A stretch of 20,839 bases of DNA from Colicola sp016286205 (GCA_016286205.1 JAEESF010000020.1:1-20839); one strand, 5' to 3'. Counted from the stretch's first letter, positions 1 through 7,289 are shown. Program-made: numbers and translations. Notes: generated from the letters alone by a model not told the origin.

Positions 1-52
1 TTGGCTTCGAAAAGGGAAAGTGGTCGGGGAGACCAAACTGACCGAGAGGTAG
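1..52 (+). other. Possible 3' end of an upstream coding sequence
   Basis: Two plus-strand frames could be the last codons of a gene that begins before the window. Frame 2 ends at a TAG at 50-52 and frame 3 ends at a TGA at 39-41; both read as plausible basic tails. I cannot choose between them and recognise neither. The terminator at 146-181 fits a plus-strand gene ending here, but it also serves the minus-strand gene beyond it. Confidence 0.25.
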
Positions 53-83
53 AGTTAAGTCTGATGAGATGTATATCGAAATC

Positions 84-130
84 AGACTAACGACACACTA
101 ACGACAGACTATCGAGTCGAGACAATCAGC
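84..130 (+). repeat. Degenerate 11-bp tandem repeat array (copy 1)
   Basis: The units are AGACTAACGAC (84-94), ACACTAACGAC (95-105), AGACTATCGAG (106-116), a 3-base spacer, and AGACAATCAGC (120-130). An 11-base stretch at 73-83 (ATATCGAAATC) may be a further decayed unit. The pattern, a GAC near the start of each 11-base unit, recurs in the arrays at 5308-5362 and 10741-10795. The array is intergenic, just before a terminator. Confidence 0.6.
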
Positions 131-145
131 GGATAATTACCAAAC

Positions 146-181
146 AAAAACCGTTCGAGAGGGAATCAGGAACGGTTTTTT
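146..181. terminator. Bidirectional intrinsic terminator
   Basis: A perfect 11-bp stem is formed by AAAAACCGTTC (146-156) and GAACGGTTTTT (170-180), with a 13-base loop. A T-run follows on the plus strand and the A-run on the other side gives a T-run on the minus strand. It can end transcription from the left and also from the minus-strand gene that stops at 207. Confidence 0.85.
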
Positions 182-206
182 GATAGATGAGTATGTCGTT
201 GCATTT

Positions 207-779
207 TTAATCTATGCGCTCGAGGCGAACGTACAGAACTTTGAAACCGTTTTCGGTATATCCGCGTTCGATAATCTCTACATGGCATTTCAGGCCTTGG
301 AAAACATAGTACCAGGCGCTCTTCTTGCGGTCCTGCTGCTTGTCTATCACTTTGATACTTTTTTCGAAGGTAAGTACTTTGGAATCATCCCAAGTGCCAT
401 TCTTCAATTCGCCACCATCGGCAGCCTTTAAGCACTTGTCCCACAGTACTTTAGCGTATGCCTCGAAGACATCGTGTTGGTAGGCACCACCGCCTTTTGG
501 AACAAACTCAAACATAAATCCGTCGGTGAGGTCGCTTCTATCTCCTTCGCCCGCGAAAGTGTATGCGTTTTGGATGTCAAATCCCTTAACACGTCCAAAT
601 TCCTCAATTCCGTACGCAGCTTTCATGTCCTCGATGATGTTATCGGGAACTTGATATCCTTGCGTGGTATAATCCGCATCGTCCGAGAGGTAGAGTGGCT
701 CCAAGATAGTTTGATTGTCGAAAGCTGCAAACATCGTTGCGCATGTCAGACACATGAGTGCCAAGAAGATTTTTTTCAT
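207..779 (-). CDS. Small secreted protein of unknown function
   Basis: This 190-residue protein starts with a clear signal peptide: MKK, then a hydrophobic stretch ending near TMFAA at about residue 18. I chose the ATG at 779 because it gives this signal peptide and lies about 30 bases downstream of a promoter -7 box; an in-frame ATG two codons upstream is also possible, while the longer frame starting at 1136 would overlap the divergent ATPase gene. The mature part is mixed alpha/beta in composition, with a Gly-rich turn (PKGGG) and a basic, Tyr-rich C-terminus ending VRLERID. I do not recognise the family. Its signal peptide resembles that of the protein at 2477-3091. Export to the periplasm or cell surface is inferred; the function is unknown. 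Confidence 0.8.
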   Translation of the reverse strand: MKKIFLALMCLTCATMFAAFDNQTILEPLYLSDDADYTTQGYQVPDNIIEDMKAAYGIEEFGRVKGFDIQNAYTFAGEGDRSDLTDGFMFEFVPKGGGAYQHDVFEAYAKVLWDKCLKAADGGELKNGTWDDSKVLTFEKSIKVIDKQQDRKKSAWYYVFQGLKCHVEIIERGYTENGFKVLYVRLERID

Positions 780-809
780 AACCATAGATGTTTTGGGTGA
801 GTTATGGCG

Positions 810-841
810 CAAAAGTACAATAAAAATTTGATATACGCAAA
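810..841 (-). promoter_or_regulatory. Bacteroidetes-type promoter of the 207-779 gene
   Basis: On the minus strand a TTTG (-33 box, 841-838) is followed after exactly 20 bases by TACTTTTG (-7 box, 817-810). This matches the TTTG/TAnnTTTG promoter of the Bacteroidetes primary sigma factor. The start codon at 779 is about 30 bases downstream. Confidence 0.85.
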
Positions 842-875
842 TAAATACGTCTTTTTCTACAAAAATTACGTGAAA

Positions 876-907
876 TTTGCATATATGAAAAAAAAGCTGT
901 AAATTTG
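876..907 (+). promoter_or_regulatory. Bacteroidetes-type promoter of the DUF853 ATPase gene
   Basis: TTTG (876-879), a 20-base spacer, then TAAATTTG (900-907). The spacer ends in an A-tract followed by GCTG, like the tRNA-Ser promoter at 3115-3146. It is divergent from the promoter at 810-841, with about 34 bases between the two -33 boxes. Confidence 0.85.
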
Positions 908-929
908 CCGCAAATTTATTAAACAAGTT

Positions 930-2441
930 ATGATTAGAGACAACAAGATTCTGATCGGTAAAGGCGAAGACTATGTCTGGCTGCAACCACGTATGGCCAA
1001 TCGTCACGGCTTGATAGCCGGTGCAACAGGAACAGGAAAAACAATCACTCTGGAGGTTCTGGCGGAAGGATTTTCCGACTTGGGCGTGCCTGTTTTTCTG
1101 GCCGATGTCAAAGGTGATATCTCGGGCATGTGTCATGCGGGTTCGATGAACGAAGGTCTGCAGAAACGCCTAACGAAAATGGGCCTGGAGAACGATTTTG
1201 AGTTTAATGCCTTCCCCGTTCGTTTCTGGGATGTGTACGGCGAAGCCGGTCACCCGGTTCGCACAACGATAAGCGAGATGGGACCGATGCTTTTGTCACG
1301 TCTGTTGGGCTTGACCGAAGTGCAAGAAGGTGTGCTGAACATCGTTTTCCGCATCGCGGATGACAAGGGTTTGCTACTAATCGATATGAAGGACCTGAAA
1401 TCGATGTTGCAGTATTGCTCGCAGCATACGCGCGATTTCTTGGCCGACTATGGCACGATGACTTCTCAGTCGCTCGGCGCTATCCAACGTGCGTTGTTGG
1501 CCTTGGAAGATCAGGGCGGAGACCTCTTCTTCGGCGAGCCGAATCTGGACATCTACGATTGGATGCAACGCGACAAAGACGGTCGCGGTTTCGTCAATAT
1601 TCTGAACTGCGTCAAACTGTTCCAACATCCGTTGTTGTACTCGACATTCATCCTCTGGTTGCTGTCCGAACTATTCGAACAACTGCCTGAGGCAGGTGAT
1701 ATGGACCGTCCGAAGATGGTGTTCTTCTTCGACGAAGCGCACTTGCTTTTCAACGATGCACCAAAGGTGCTAGTTCAGAAAGTGGAACAAGTGGTTAAGC
1801 TGATTCGCTCGAAAGGCGTGGGTGTATATTTCATCACTCAATCGCCATCCGACCTACCGGATACTGTTTTGGCACAGTTGAGCAACCGCGTGCAGCATGC
1901 GCTTCGCGCATACACGCCGGCTGAGCAGAAGGCCGTTCGCGCAGCCGCTCAGTCTTTCCGCCCGAATCCCGCTTTCCGCACCGAAGAAGCGATAACCGAC
2001 TTGGGCGTTGGCGAGGCACTGGTTAGTATGTTGGACGATGAAGGCAAACCGCAGATGGTGGAGCGTGCGAAGATAATTTGCCCGCAAAGCAGTATGTCGG
2101 CCATCGACGATGCAGCGCGCAGAAGCATCATCGCTAGCAGTAGTCTGTACGGCAAATACGATCGTCAGATAGACCGCCAGTCGGCTTACGAAGACCTGCA
2201 ACAGATTACTCATCAGGAGGAACAAGCTGCGCTGCGTGAGGCGGAGGCCAAACAGGCTGCTTCGCGCCGCGTGCAACCGACCTATCAGCGGCCTGTGCAA
2301 CCGCGCTACACCGCTTATTCGCAGCCTCGTCGCTACAGTTCGCGCACATCGCCAATCAACACCATGACCAATACCATTGGTCGCGAAGTGGGACGTTCGT
2401 TGGTTCGCGGATTGTTCGGAGTTCTGAAAAATATGTTATAA
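930..2441 (+). CDS. HerA-like / DUF853 (YjgR family) ATPase
   Basis: The 503-residue protein is the usual length for the DUF853 family, P-loop ATPases related to HerA/FtsK translocases. Walker A is GATGTGKT at residues 31-38 and Walker B is the hydrophobic run ending in DEAH with D268 and E269. Between them is the family phrase LADVKGDISGM. The C-terminus has a low-complexity Gln/Arg/Tyr stretch (about 430-475) followed by the conserved tail GREVGRSLVRGLFG. The role of the family is poorly defined; HerA relatives move DNA, but YjgR proteins are annotated only by similarity. No nuclease partner (NurA) lies next to it. The gene has its own promoter and is followed after 35 bases by a secreted unknown, with no terminator visible between them. 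Confidence 0.9.
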   Translation: MIRDNKILIGKGEDYVWLQPRMANRHGLIAGATGTGKTITLEVLAEGFSDLGVPVFLADVKGDISGMCHAGSMNEGLQKRLTKMGLENDFEFNAFPVRFWDVYGEAGHPVRTTISEMGPMLLSRLLGLTEVQEGVLNIVFRIADDKGLLLIDMKDLKSMLQYCSQHTRDFLADYGTMTSQSLGAIQRALLALEDQGGDLFFGEPNLDIYDWMQRDKDGRGFVNILNCVKLFQHPLLYSTFILWLLSELFEQLPEAGDMDRPKMVFFFDEAHLLFNDAPKVLVQKVEQVVKLIRSKGVGVYFITQSPSDLPDTVLAQLSNRVQHALRAYTPAEQKAVRAAAQSFRPNPAFRTEEAITDLGVGEALVSMLDDEGKPQMVERAKIICPQSSMSAIDDAARRSIIASSSLYGKYDRQIDRQSAYEDLQQITHQEEQAALREAEAKQAASRRVQPTYQRPVQPRYTAYSQPRRYSSRTSPINTMTNTIGREVGRSLVRGLFGVLKNML

Positions 2442-2476
2442 CCCAAATAGTATTAACCTACTAAAATTCAACAAGT

Positions 2477-3091
2477 ATGAAAAAGACTCTATTAACCGTA
2501 CTGTTGGCGCTGACCACGTGTACGATGTTTGCTATTAGCCCTGTAACACTGGAGGGTAAGTTCAACATCAAGAAAGCAAAAAAAGCCGTTGCTTCCTTCC
2601 AATTTGATTGGGACAAAACAATGGTGGGCGAAATAGATGATGGCGTGTTTGTTCGCACTCCGATGCCTATTGATGAGTATCTGGCTCGTCAGGACCAAAA
2701 CAAAATCAACGATGGCAAACCTGAGGATGCTAACTTTGTTAGAGATTGGCCAAACATCAAGGCTGAGGCTGAGGACCTGTTCAAGAAATCATGGAACAAA
2801 GAGTTCAAGAAAGGTCTGCAACTGACTCGCAACGATGCAGAGGCTAATTTTGAGCTCGTGTTTGTAATCGAAGGTCTCGATTTCGGAAACGTAGCAGGTA
2901 GTATGTTCGGTTGGGGCAATGCCGGTGGCGCTATCATCAAGGGCTACGCCGTGCTAAAAGAGAAAGCTAGCGGCAACGAAGTTCTTCGTCTGAATATCAA
3001 CCACGTACAGGGTCCGGGCCATTTCTCCGACCGCTATCGTACGATTCTCGTGCTCAACGAGTTGGTTGACGAAATTGACGACGCGTACTAA
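2477..3091 (+). CDS. Secreted protein of unknown function
   Basis: This 204-residue protein begins with a signal peptide (MKK, hydrophobic core, then TMFA at about 16-19). The mature part has a lysine-rich start, an acidic middle (about residues 50-90), a glycine-rich stretch with GSMFGWGNAGG at about 141-151, and then KGYAVLKEKASGNEVLRL. A Gly-rich turn followed by strands reminds me of small Bacteroidetes periplasmic proteins that bind or assemble at the envelope, but I cannot name a family. The gene lies 35 bases after the DUF853 ATPase gene, has no obvious own promoter, and is probably co-transcribed with it. Confidence 0.8.
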   Translation: MKKTLLTVLLALTTCTMFAISPVTLEGKFNIKKAKKAVASFQFDWDKTMVGEIDDGVFVRTPMPIDEYLARQDQNKINDGKPEDANFVRDWPNIKAEAEDLFKKSWNKEFKKGLQLTRNDAEANFELVFVIEGLDFGNVAGSMFGWGNAGGAIIKGYAVLKEKASGNEVLRLNINHVQGPGHFSDRYRTILVLNELVDEIDDAY

Positions 3092-3099
3092 AATGGTAA

Positions 3100-3145
3100 A
3101 AAAGTACTGCTAAATTTGCATATGTCAAAAAAAAGCAGTACTTTT
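3100..3145. repeat. 11-bp inverted repeat spanning the tRNA-Ser promoter
   Basis: AAAAGTACTGC (3100-3110) is the exact reverse complement of GCAGTACTTTT (3135-3145). The right arm contains most of the -7 box and the 24-base loop contains the -33 box. As RNA read from the upstream gene it would fold into a weak hairpin ending in four U residues, so it may double as a terminator. Confidence 0.6.
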
Positions 3146-3146
3146 G
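3115..3146 (+). promoter_or_regulatory. Promoter of the tRNA-Ser / lipoprotein unit
   Basis: TTTG (3115-3118), 20 bases, TACTTTTG (3139-3146). The stretch 3125-3158 is identical over 34 bases to the promoter of the Gly-Leu-Leu tRNA operon (minus strand, 7311-7278), including bases past the -7 box. This marks it as a stable-RNA promoter. Confidence 0.9.
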
Positions 3147-3185
3147 CACCCGCTTTTGGCGTTCGGCCGAGTGTGCCGAACGCGA

Positions 3186-3270
3186 GGAAAGATGGCAGAG
3201 TGGTCTAATGCATCGGTCTTGAAAACCGACGTACGGAAACGTACCGGGGGTTCGAATCCCTCTCTTTCCG
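3186..3270 (+). tRNA. tRNA-Ser (UGA)
   Basis: The acceptor stem GGAAAGA (3186-3192) pairs with TCTTTCC (3263-3269), with discriminator G at 3270 and no encoded CCA. The anticodon stem TCGGT/ACCGA (3213-3217 and 3225-3229) holds the loop CTTGAAA with anticodon TGA at 3220-3222. The T arm spans 3246-3262 with TTCGAAT in the loop. The long variable arm and 85-base length fit a class II serine tRNA. It reads UCA and other UCN codons. The next gene starts 16 bases downstream. Confidence 0.96.
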
Positions 3271-3286
3271 CAAATTCCCTTTTCTC

Positions 3287-4465
3287 ATGAAGAAATTTTT
3301 CTTCCCTCTGATTTGTGCGGTTCTTTTCCTTGGCTTAAGTGCTTGCAAAGGAAACCCCGAGGAACCGATTGTACCCGATCCCGAGGAACCGACTTTGTCC
3401 TACAAGGATATTCGTCTGTCCCAGATTGACAGTATTGGTTGGTGTTGGCAGAAAGACTGGCCTTCCGAATTCGCAGAGCCTCTGACTACGGTATCAACCG
3501 ACCCAATCCGCTTGCATTTCTTTGGGTGGGATTTGGAAGAAGATTCGCTGATTCATCTCACGTTTCCCGATAGTACGGAGCAGTATGGCCGCGTTTGGTT
3601 GACCTATCGTATGGGCGGTTGGAACCAAGGACCGGCCGAATGGGACATGACAACAATGATCAAAATCTACGACAAGGAGAATGACCAATGGCTGGAACTG
3701 GTTCGCGCCATCACGCCTTACGGCGGATCATTCGGAGATGCGTGGGAGAAATTCTTCTATATCGATGTGACCGAGTTTCTTCCGTTGCTGAAAGGCGATG
3801 TGGATTTGCGCATTTTCTATTGCGGCTGGGATGCTACTTCCGAGCGTGCTCACACGGCGAAATTGACCTTCTCTTTCTACGGCGGACGCAATCCTTACGG
3901 CGAGCCTATGGGCTGGCAGAAAATCTACGACTCAACCTTGCCCAATGAGGGTGGTAACGGTTATCGCGCTTGGTCGTATGGCGTTCAAGGGTGGAGTATT
4001 GAAGATGAGTCGCGTCTGGGCAATCGGACGATAGATGTGCCGGCCGGCGCTACAACAGTCTTGCTGCGCGTTTGCATTACCGGCCACGGCCAGGATGCGT
4101 ATAACGGAAAGGGTTATTTCCCAAATCGTTCGAACACCAGGGCCAATAGTTGTGCCGAGTTTGACAAAAACCATTATACGATTTCCTTGAACGGAGAACC
4201 GATGAAGCCGCAAGGCTATATCTGGGAACTCAATGGTAGTACCCACAATTATTCCCAGGCGGGAACCTACCATTACAATCGTGGCGGATGGGGACCGGGC
4301 AAGCCGTGTAATGTGCAACACTGGGTCATCGGCAAGATTCCTGCAGAAGGCGAGCAAATCACGATTAATTTTGACTTGGAAGAGTATGTCTCGCCTTGCA
4401 CCAAGCCGAATGACGATAAAGTGGCTTGCTACTATGTCATGACCGACGCATTCTTCTTCCGTTAA
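3287..4465 (+). CDS. PNGase F-like (peptide-N-glycosidase F-related) lipoprotein
   Basis: This 392-residue protein has a lipoprotein signal peptide ending LSAC with the lipidated Cys at residue 20, then a Pro/Glu linker (PEEPIVPDPEEP). The rest resembles the two jelly-roll-like domains of peptide-N-glycosidase F, which cuts N-glycans from asparagine. The best match is in the C-terminal half: GHGQD (266-270), SCAEF (288-292) followed by H and ISLNG, then the GTYHYNRGGWGPG stretch, close to the GTW-YDRAGWCPG phrase I recall for PNGase F. The acid in CAEF (E291) is a candidate for a catalytic glutamate, but I could not align the whole active site, so activity is unproven. The protein is probably anchored in the outer membrane and used on host or dietary glycoproteins. 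There is no terminator between the tRNA-Ser and this gene, so both are probably on one transcript. Confidence 0.75.
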   Translation: MKKFFFPLICAVLFLGLSACKGNPEEPIVPDPEEPTLSYKDIRLSQIDSIGWCWQKDWPSEFAEPLTTVSTDPIRLHFFGWDLEEDSLIHLTFPDSTEQYGRVWLTYRMGGWNQGPAEWDMTTMIKIYDKENDQWLELVRAITPYGGSFGDAWEKFFYIDVTEFLPLLKGDVDLRIFYCGWDATSERAHTAKLTFSFYGGRNPYGEPMGWQKIYDSTLPNEGGNGYRAWSYGVQGWSIEDESRLGNRTIDVPAGATTVLLRVCITGHGQDAYNGKGYFPNRSNTRANSCAEFDKNHYTISLNGEPMKPQGYIWELNGSTHNYSQAGTYHYNRGGWGPGKPCNVQHWVIGKIPAEGEQITINFDLEEYVSPCTKPNDDKVACYYVMTDAFFFR

Positions 4466-4493
4466 ACAAACAGCATATAATTTTTACGCAATA

Positions 4494-6797
4494 ATGAACA
4501 AGATTATCTCTAAACGATTTTTCTCGGAGAACGTAGCCGAATTGGTCGTTGAGGCGCCGCTTATCGCGCGTAGCCGCCGTGCCGGACATTTCGTTATCAT
4601 CCGTGTGGATGCGCAGTCTGAACGTGTGCCGTTGACCATCGCGGGCGCGGATATGGAACGCGGAACCATCACGTTGGTAGTGCAGCAGATTGGCGTTTCC
4701 ACGCGCAAACTGTTGGCGTTGAATCCGGGCGATTCCATTCATGATGTGGTTGGCCCGTTGGGTCGCGCTACGCGTATCGAGAAATACGGCACAGTTGTCT
4801 GTGCGTGCGGTGGAGTAGGTGCTGCGCCTATGTTGCCTATCGCTGAGGCCCTGAAGAAGGCGGGAAACCGCGTTATCACGGTGCTGGCCGCTCGTACGGC
4901 GAATCTCATTATTCTGCGTGACGAATTGGCCAAATGGTCAGATGAAGTGCTGATTATGACTGACGATGGCTCGATGGGCCAACAAGGCGTGGTAACAGTG
5001 GGCGTGGAGCAAGTTATCAATCGCGAGAAAGTGGACAAATGTATCACCATTGGCCCCGCTATCATGATGAAATTTGTGGCGCTGACCACCCAGAAATACA
5101 ATATCCCGACCGAAGCCAGTCTGAACACGATTATGGTGGATGGAACGGGTATGTGCGGCGCATGCCGTGTAACGGTTGGTGGCAAGACGAAGTTTGTCTG
5201 TGTGGATGGACCTGAGTTTGATGCACATGGCGTGGATTGGGATGAGATGCTCAGCCGCATGCGTTCGTACAAAAACGAAGAGACCGCGGCACTCGAGGCA
5301 TATCTCAATCACGAGACAATCACGAGACAATCACGAGACAATCACGAGACAATATCGAGAGATAAAGATAATTGTTTTGTGCCCGAACCGTTCGAAGGCA
5401 CGCCTAAAGATCGCGTGGCTATTCCGCGAGTTAAAATGCCCGAGTTGGCACCGAATGTGCGTGTAAAGAGTTTGCACGAAGAGGTGAACCAAGGTCTGAC
5501 ATTTGAACAGGCTGTGACCGAGGCACATCGTTGTCTGAATTGCAAGAATCCGACTTGTGTTCAAGGGTGTCCGGTTAATATCCAGATTCCGGATTTTATC
5601 AAACGCGTAGAGCAAGGTGATTTGTTGGGCGCAGCGGATGTGATCAAGCAGAGCTCGAGTCTGCCGGCCGTTTGCGGACGTGTTTGCCCGCAGGAGAAAC
5701 AGTGCGAAGCTAATTGTATTCATCTCAAGATGAAACATCCTGCGGTAGCTATCGGTTACCTGGAGCGTTTTGTCGCTGATTATGCCAACAGCCATAAGGC
5801 GCAAGCCGCCAAAAATCAAACGCTGAAGGGCGATAAAATAGCCGTAGTGGGTTCCGGACCTGCAGGTCTAACCTTTGCCGGCGATATGGTGAAATACGGT
5901 TACGAAGTGCATGTGTTTGAAGCCTTGCACGAGATAGGTGGCGTGCTCAAATATGGTATTCCAGAGTTCCGTCTGCCGAACAGTATTGTAGATGTAGAGA
6001 TTGAAGGTCTGCGTGCGTTAGGCGTGCAATTCCACACGGATACCATCATTGGCAAAACCATCACGGTGGACGAGTTGCGCGAACAGGGCTTCAAGGGCAT
6101 TTTCGTTGGCTCAGGAGCAGGTCTGCCACGATTTATGAATATTCCGGGCGAGAACCTGAATGGCGTTCTTTCCTGCAACGAATATCTAACGCGCGTTAAT
6201 CTGATGGACGCTAGCAATCAAGCGACTGACACGCCACTTCTCTATGGTAAGAATATTGCCGTGATTGGTGGTGGAAATACAGCTATGGATGCTGTGCGTA
6301 CGGCCAAACGTCTCGGCGCAGAACATGCCATCATTGTCTATCGTCGCAGCGAGGAAGAGATGCCTGCGCGTATAGAGGAAGTTCGTCATGCTAAGGAAGA
6401 AGGCATCGAATTTATGACTCTTCACAATCCGATTGAATATCATGCGGACGAGAACGGACGTGTCAAAGAGGCCGTGCTGCAAGTGATGGAACTGGGCGAA
6501 CCTGACGAAAGCGGTCGCCGCAGTCCGGTGCCAGTAGAAGACAAAACGGTTACGATTCCTGTTGATTTGGTGATAGTGGCAGTGGGCGTTAGTCCAAACC
6601 CGCTTATTCCTTCGTCGGTGGCCGGTCTGGAGATCAGCAAGAAAGGAACGATTGTCGTCAACGAGCAGATGCAATCGGCGATTCCTACCTTGTTTGCAGG
6701 CGGCGATATCGTCCGTGGCGGTGCGACCGTTATTCTCGCTATGAGCGATGGTCGCAAAGCTGCAAAAGCCATGCACGAACATCTACAAAACGCATAA
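4494..6797 (+). CDS. Fused NfnA-NfnB-type ferredoxin:NADP oxidoreductase (PyrK-like + GltD-like)
   Basis: The 767-residue protein joins two subunits that are separate in the Nfn complex. Residues 1 to about 265 are a PyrK/NfnA-like FAD and NAD(H) module. Its [2Fe-2S] site reads D216-G-T-G-M-C221-G-A-C224 with C236 downstream; one Asp and three Cys are the ligands reported for NfnA. Residues about 300-767 are GltD/NfnB-like: cysteines 347, 350, 355, 359 and 394, 398, 404, 408 for two [4Fe-4S] clusters, an FAD motif GSGPAG (453-458), and an NADP-type motif GGGNTAMD (592-599). Databases often label such fusions 'dihydroorotate dehydrogenase B NAD subunit / glutamate synthase'. No large glutamate synthase subunit is nearby, so electron transfer between NADH, ferredoxin and NADP(H) is the likelier role. 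Residues 272-293, in the linker, are encoded by an 11-bp tandem repeat. The gene follows the lipoprotein gene by 28 bases with no visible promoter. Confidence 0.88.
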   Translation: MNKIISKRFFSENVAELVVEAPLIARSRRAGHFVIIRVDAQSERVPLTIAGADMERGTITLVVQQIGVSTRKLLALNPGDSIHDVVGPLGRATRIEKYGTVVCACGGVGAAPMLPIAEALKKAGNRVITVLAARTANLIILRDELAKWSDEVLIMTDDGSMGQQGVVTVGVEQVINREKVDKCITIGPAIMMKFVALTTQKYNIPTEASLNTIMVDGTGMCGACRVTVGGKTKFVCVDGPEFDAHGVDWDEMLSRMRSYKNEETAALEAYLNHETITRQSRDNHETISRDKDNCFVPEPFEGTPKDRVAIPRVKMPELAPNVRVKSLHEEVNQGLTFEQAVTEAHRCLNCKNPTCVQGCPVNIQIPDFIKRVEQGDLLGAADVIKQSSSLPAVCGRVCPQEKQCEANCIHLKMKHPAVAIGYLERFVADYANSHKAQAAKNQTLKGDKIAVVGSGPAGLTFAGDMVKYGYEVHVFEALHEIGGVLKYGIPEFRLPNSIVDVEIEGLRALGVQFHTDTIIGKTITVDELREQGFKGIFVGSGAGLPRFMNIPGENLNGVLSCNEYLTRVNLMDASNQATDTPLLYGKNIAVIGGGNTAMDAVRTAKRLGAEHAIIVYRRSEEEMPARIEEVRHAKEEGIEFMTLHNPIEYHADENGRVKEAVLQVMELGEPDESGRRSPVPVEDKTVTIPVDLVIVAVGVSPNPLIPSSVAGLEISKKGTIVVNEQMQSAIPTLFAGGDIVRGGATVILAMSDGRKAAKAMHEHLQNA
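5308..5362 (+). repeat. 11-bp tandem repeat array inside nfnAB (copy 2)
   Basis: Four perfect ATCACGAGACA units (5308-5318, 5319-5329, 5330-5340, 5341-5351) are followed by a decayed fifth, ATATCGAGAGA (5352-5362). Because 11 is not a multiple of 3, the protein repeats every 33 bases: NHETITRQSRD (272-282), then NHETISRDKDN (283-293). The unit has no stop codon in any of the three forward frames. It lies in the linker between the NfnA-like and NfnB-like halves. Confidence 0.95.
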
Positions 6798-6870
6798 CGC
6801 GCATCAGATTCGTACAATCCCGCTGAAATAGCGTAAAGAAAACTAACGAAACAACATATAGAAACAAGAA

Positions 6871-6899
6871 AACAGGCAGCCGAAAGCTGTCTGTTTTTT
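6871..6899. terminator. Intrinsic terminator after nfnAB
   Basis: ACAGGCAGC (6872-6880) pairs with GCTGTCTGT (6886-6894), with one G-U pair and the loop CGAAA, and is followed by TTTTT. The A-rich left flank gives a weaker T-run on the minus strand, so it may also end the convergent tRNA operon. Confidence 0.88.
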
Positions 6900-6903
6900 G
6901 TCG

Positions 6904-6987
6904 TGCGCAGGATGAGACTCGAACTCACACGATCTTGCGACCACTACCCCCTCAAAGTAGCGTGTATACCAATTTCACCACCTGCGC
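6904..6987 (-). tRNA. tRNA-Leu (GAG)
   Basis: On the minus strand the acceptor stem GCGCAGG (6987-6981) pairs with CCTGCGC (6911-6905), discriminator A at 6904, no encoded CCA. The anticodon stem CTACT/GGTAG encloses the loop TTGAGGG, giving anticodon GAG for CUC/CUU leucine codons. The long variable arm and 84-base length fit class II. It is the last of three tRNAs in a minus-strand operon. Confidence 0.94.
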
Positions 6988-7033
6988 TCGCGTTCGCATC
7001 CCTCGTACAAGGGGTTACAACACTTTGTGCTTG

Positions 7034-7115
7034 TGCCCAGAACAGGACTCGAACCTGCACACCTCGCGGCATGCGCACCTGAAACGCACGCGTCTACCAA
7101 TTCCGCCATCTGGGC
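7034..7115 (-). tRNA. tRNA-Leu (CAG)
   Basis: The minus-strand acceptor stem GCCCAGA (7115-7109) pairs with TCTGGGC (7041-7035), discriminator A at 7034, no encoded CCA. The anticodon stem TGCGT/GCGCA encloses TTCAGGT, giving anticodon CAG for CUG leucine codons. It is 82 bases long with a class II variable arm. It sits 12 bases after the tRNA-Gly and 46 bases before the tRNA-Leu(GAG). Confidence 0.94.
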
Positions 7116-7127
7116 AAAAAAAAAGAG

Positions 7128-7200
<73 letters not shown>

Positions 7201-7289
7201 AAACTTTTTTAAGTGAAAGATCACTGCTTTTCTCAAAAGCGCTTAAGGCGATTAGTCTCGGAATAAGTACCTTCTATCAAAAGCGGGTG

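Noticed and set aside
40..55. The string CCGAGAGGTAGAG occurs here and again near 684
   Set aside because: The second copy is coding sequence of the 207-779 gene. A 13-base match between two sites in 21 kb is within chance expectation.
1834..2300. Minus-strand open frames inside the DUF853 gene
   Set aside because: The plus-strand gene has clear Walker motifs and a full family match; the minus frames have no start context or domain.
5308..5351. CRISPR array
   Set aside because: The 11-base units are directly adjacent with no spacers, too short for CRISPR repeats, and lie in a coding gene without cas genes nearby.
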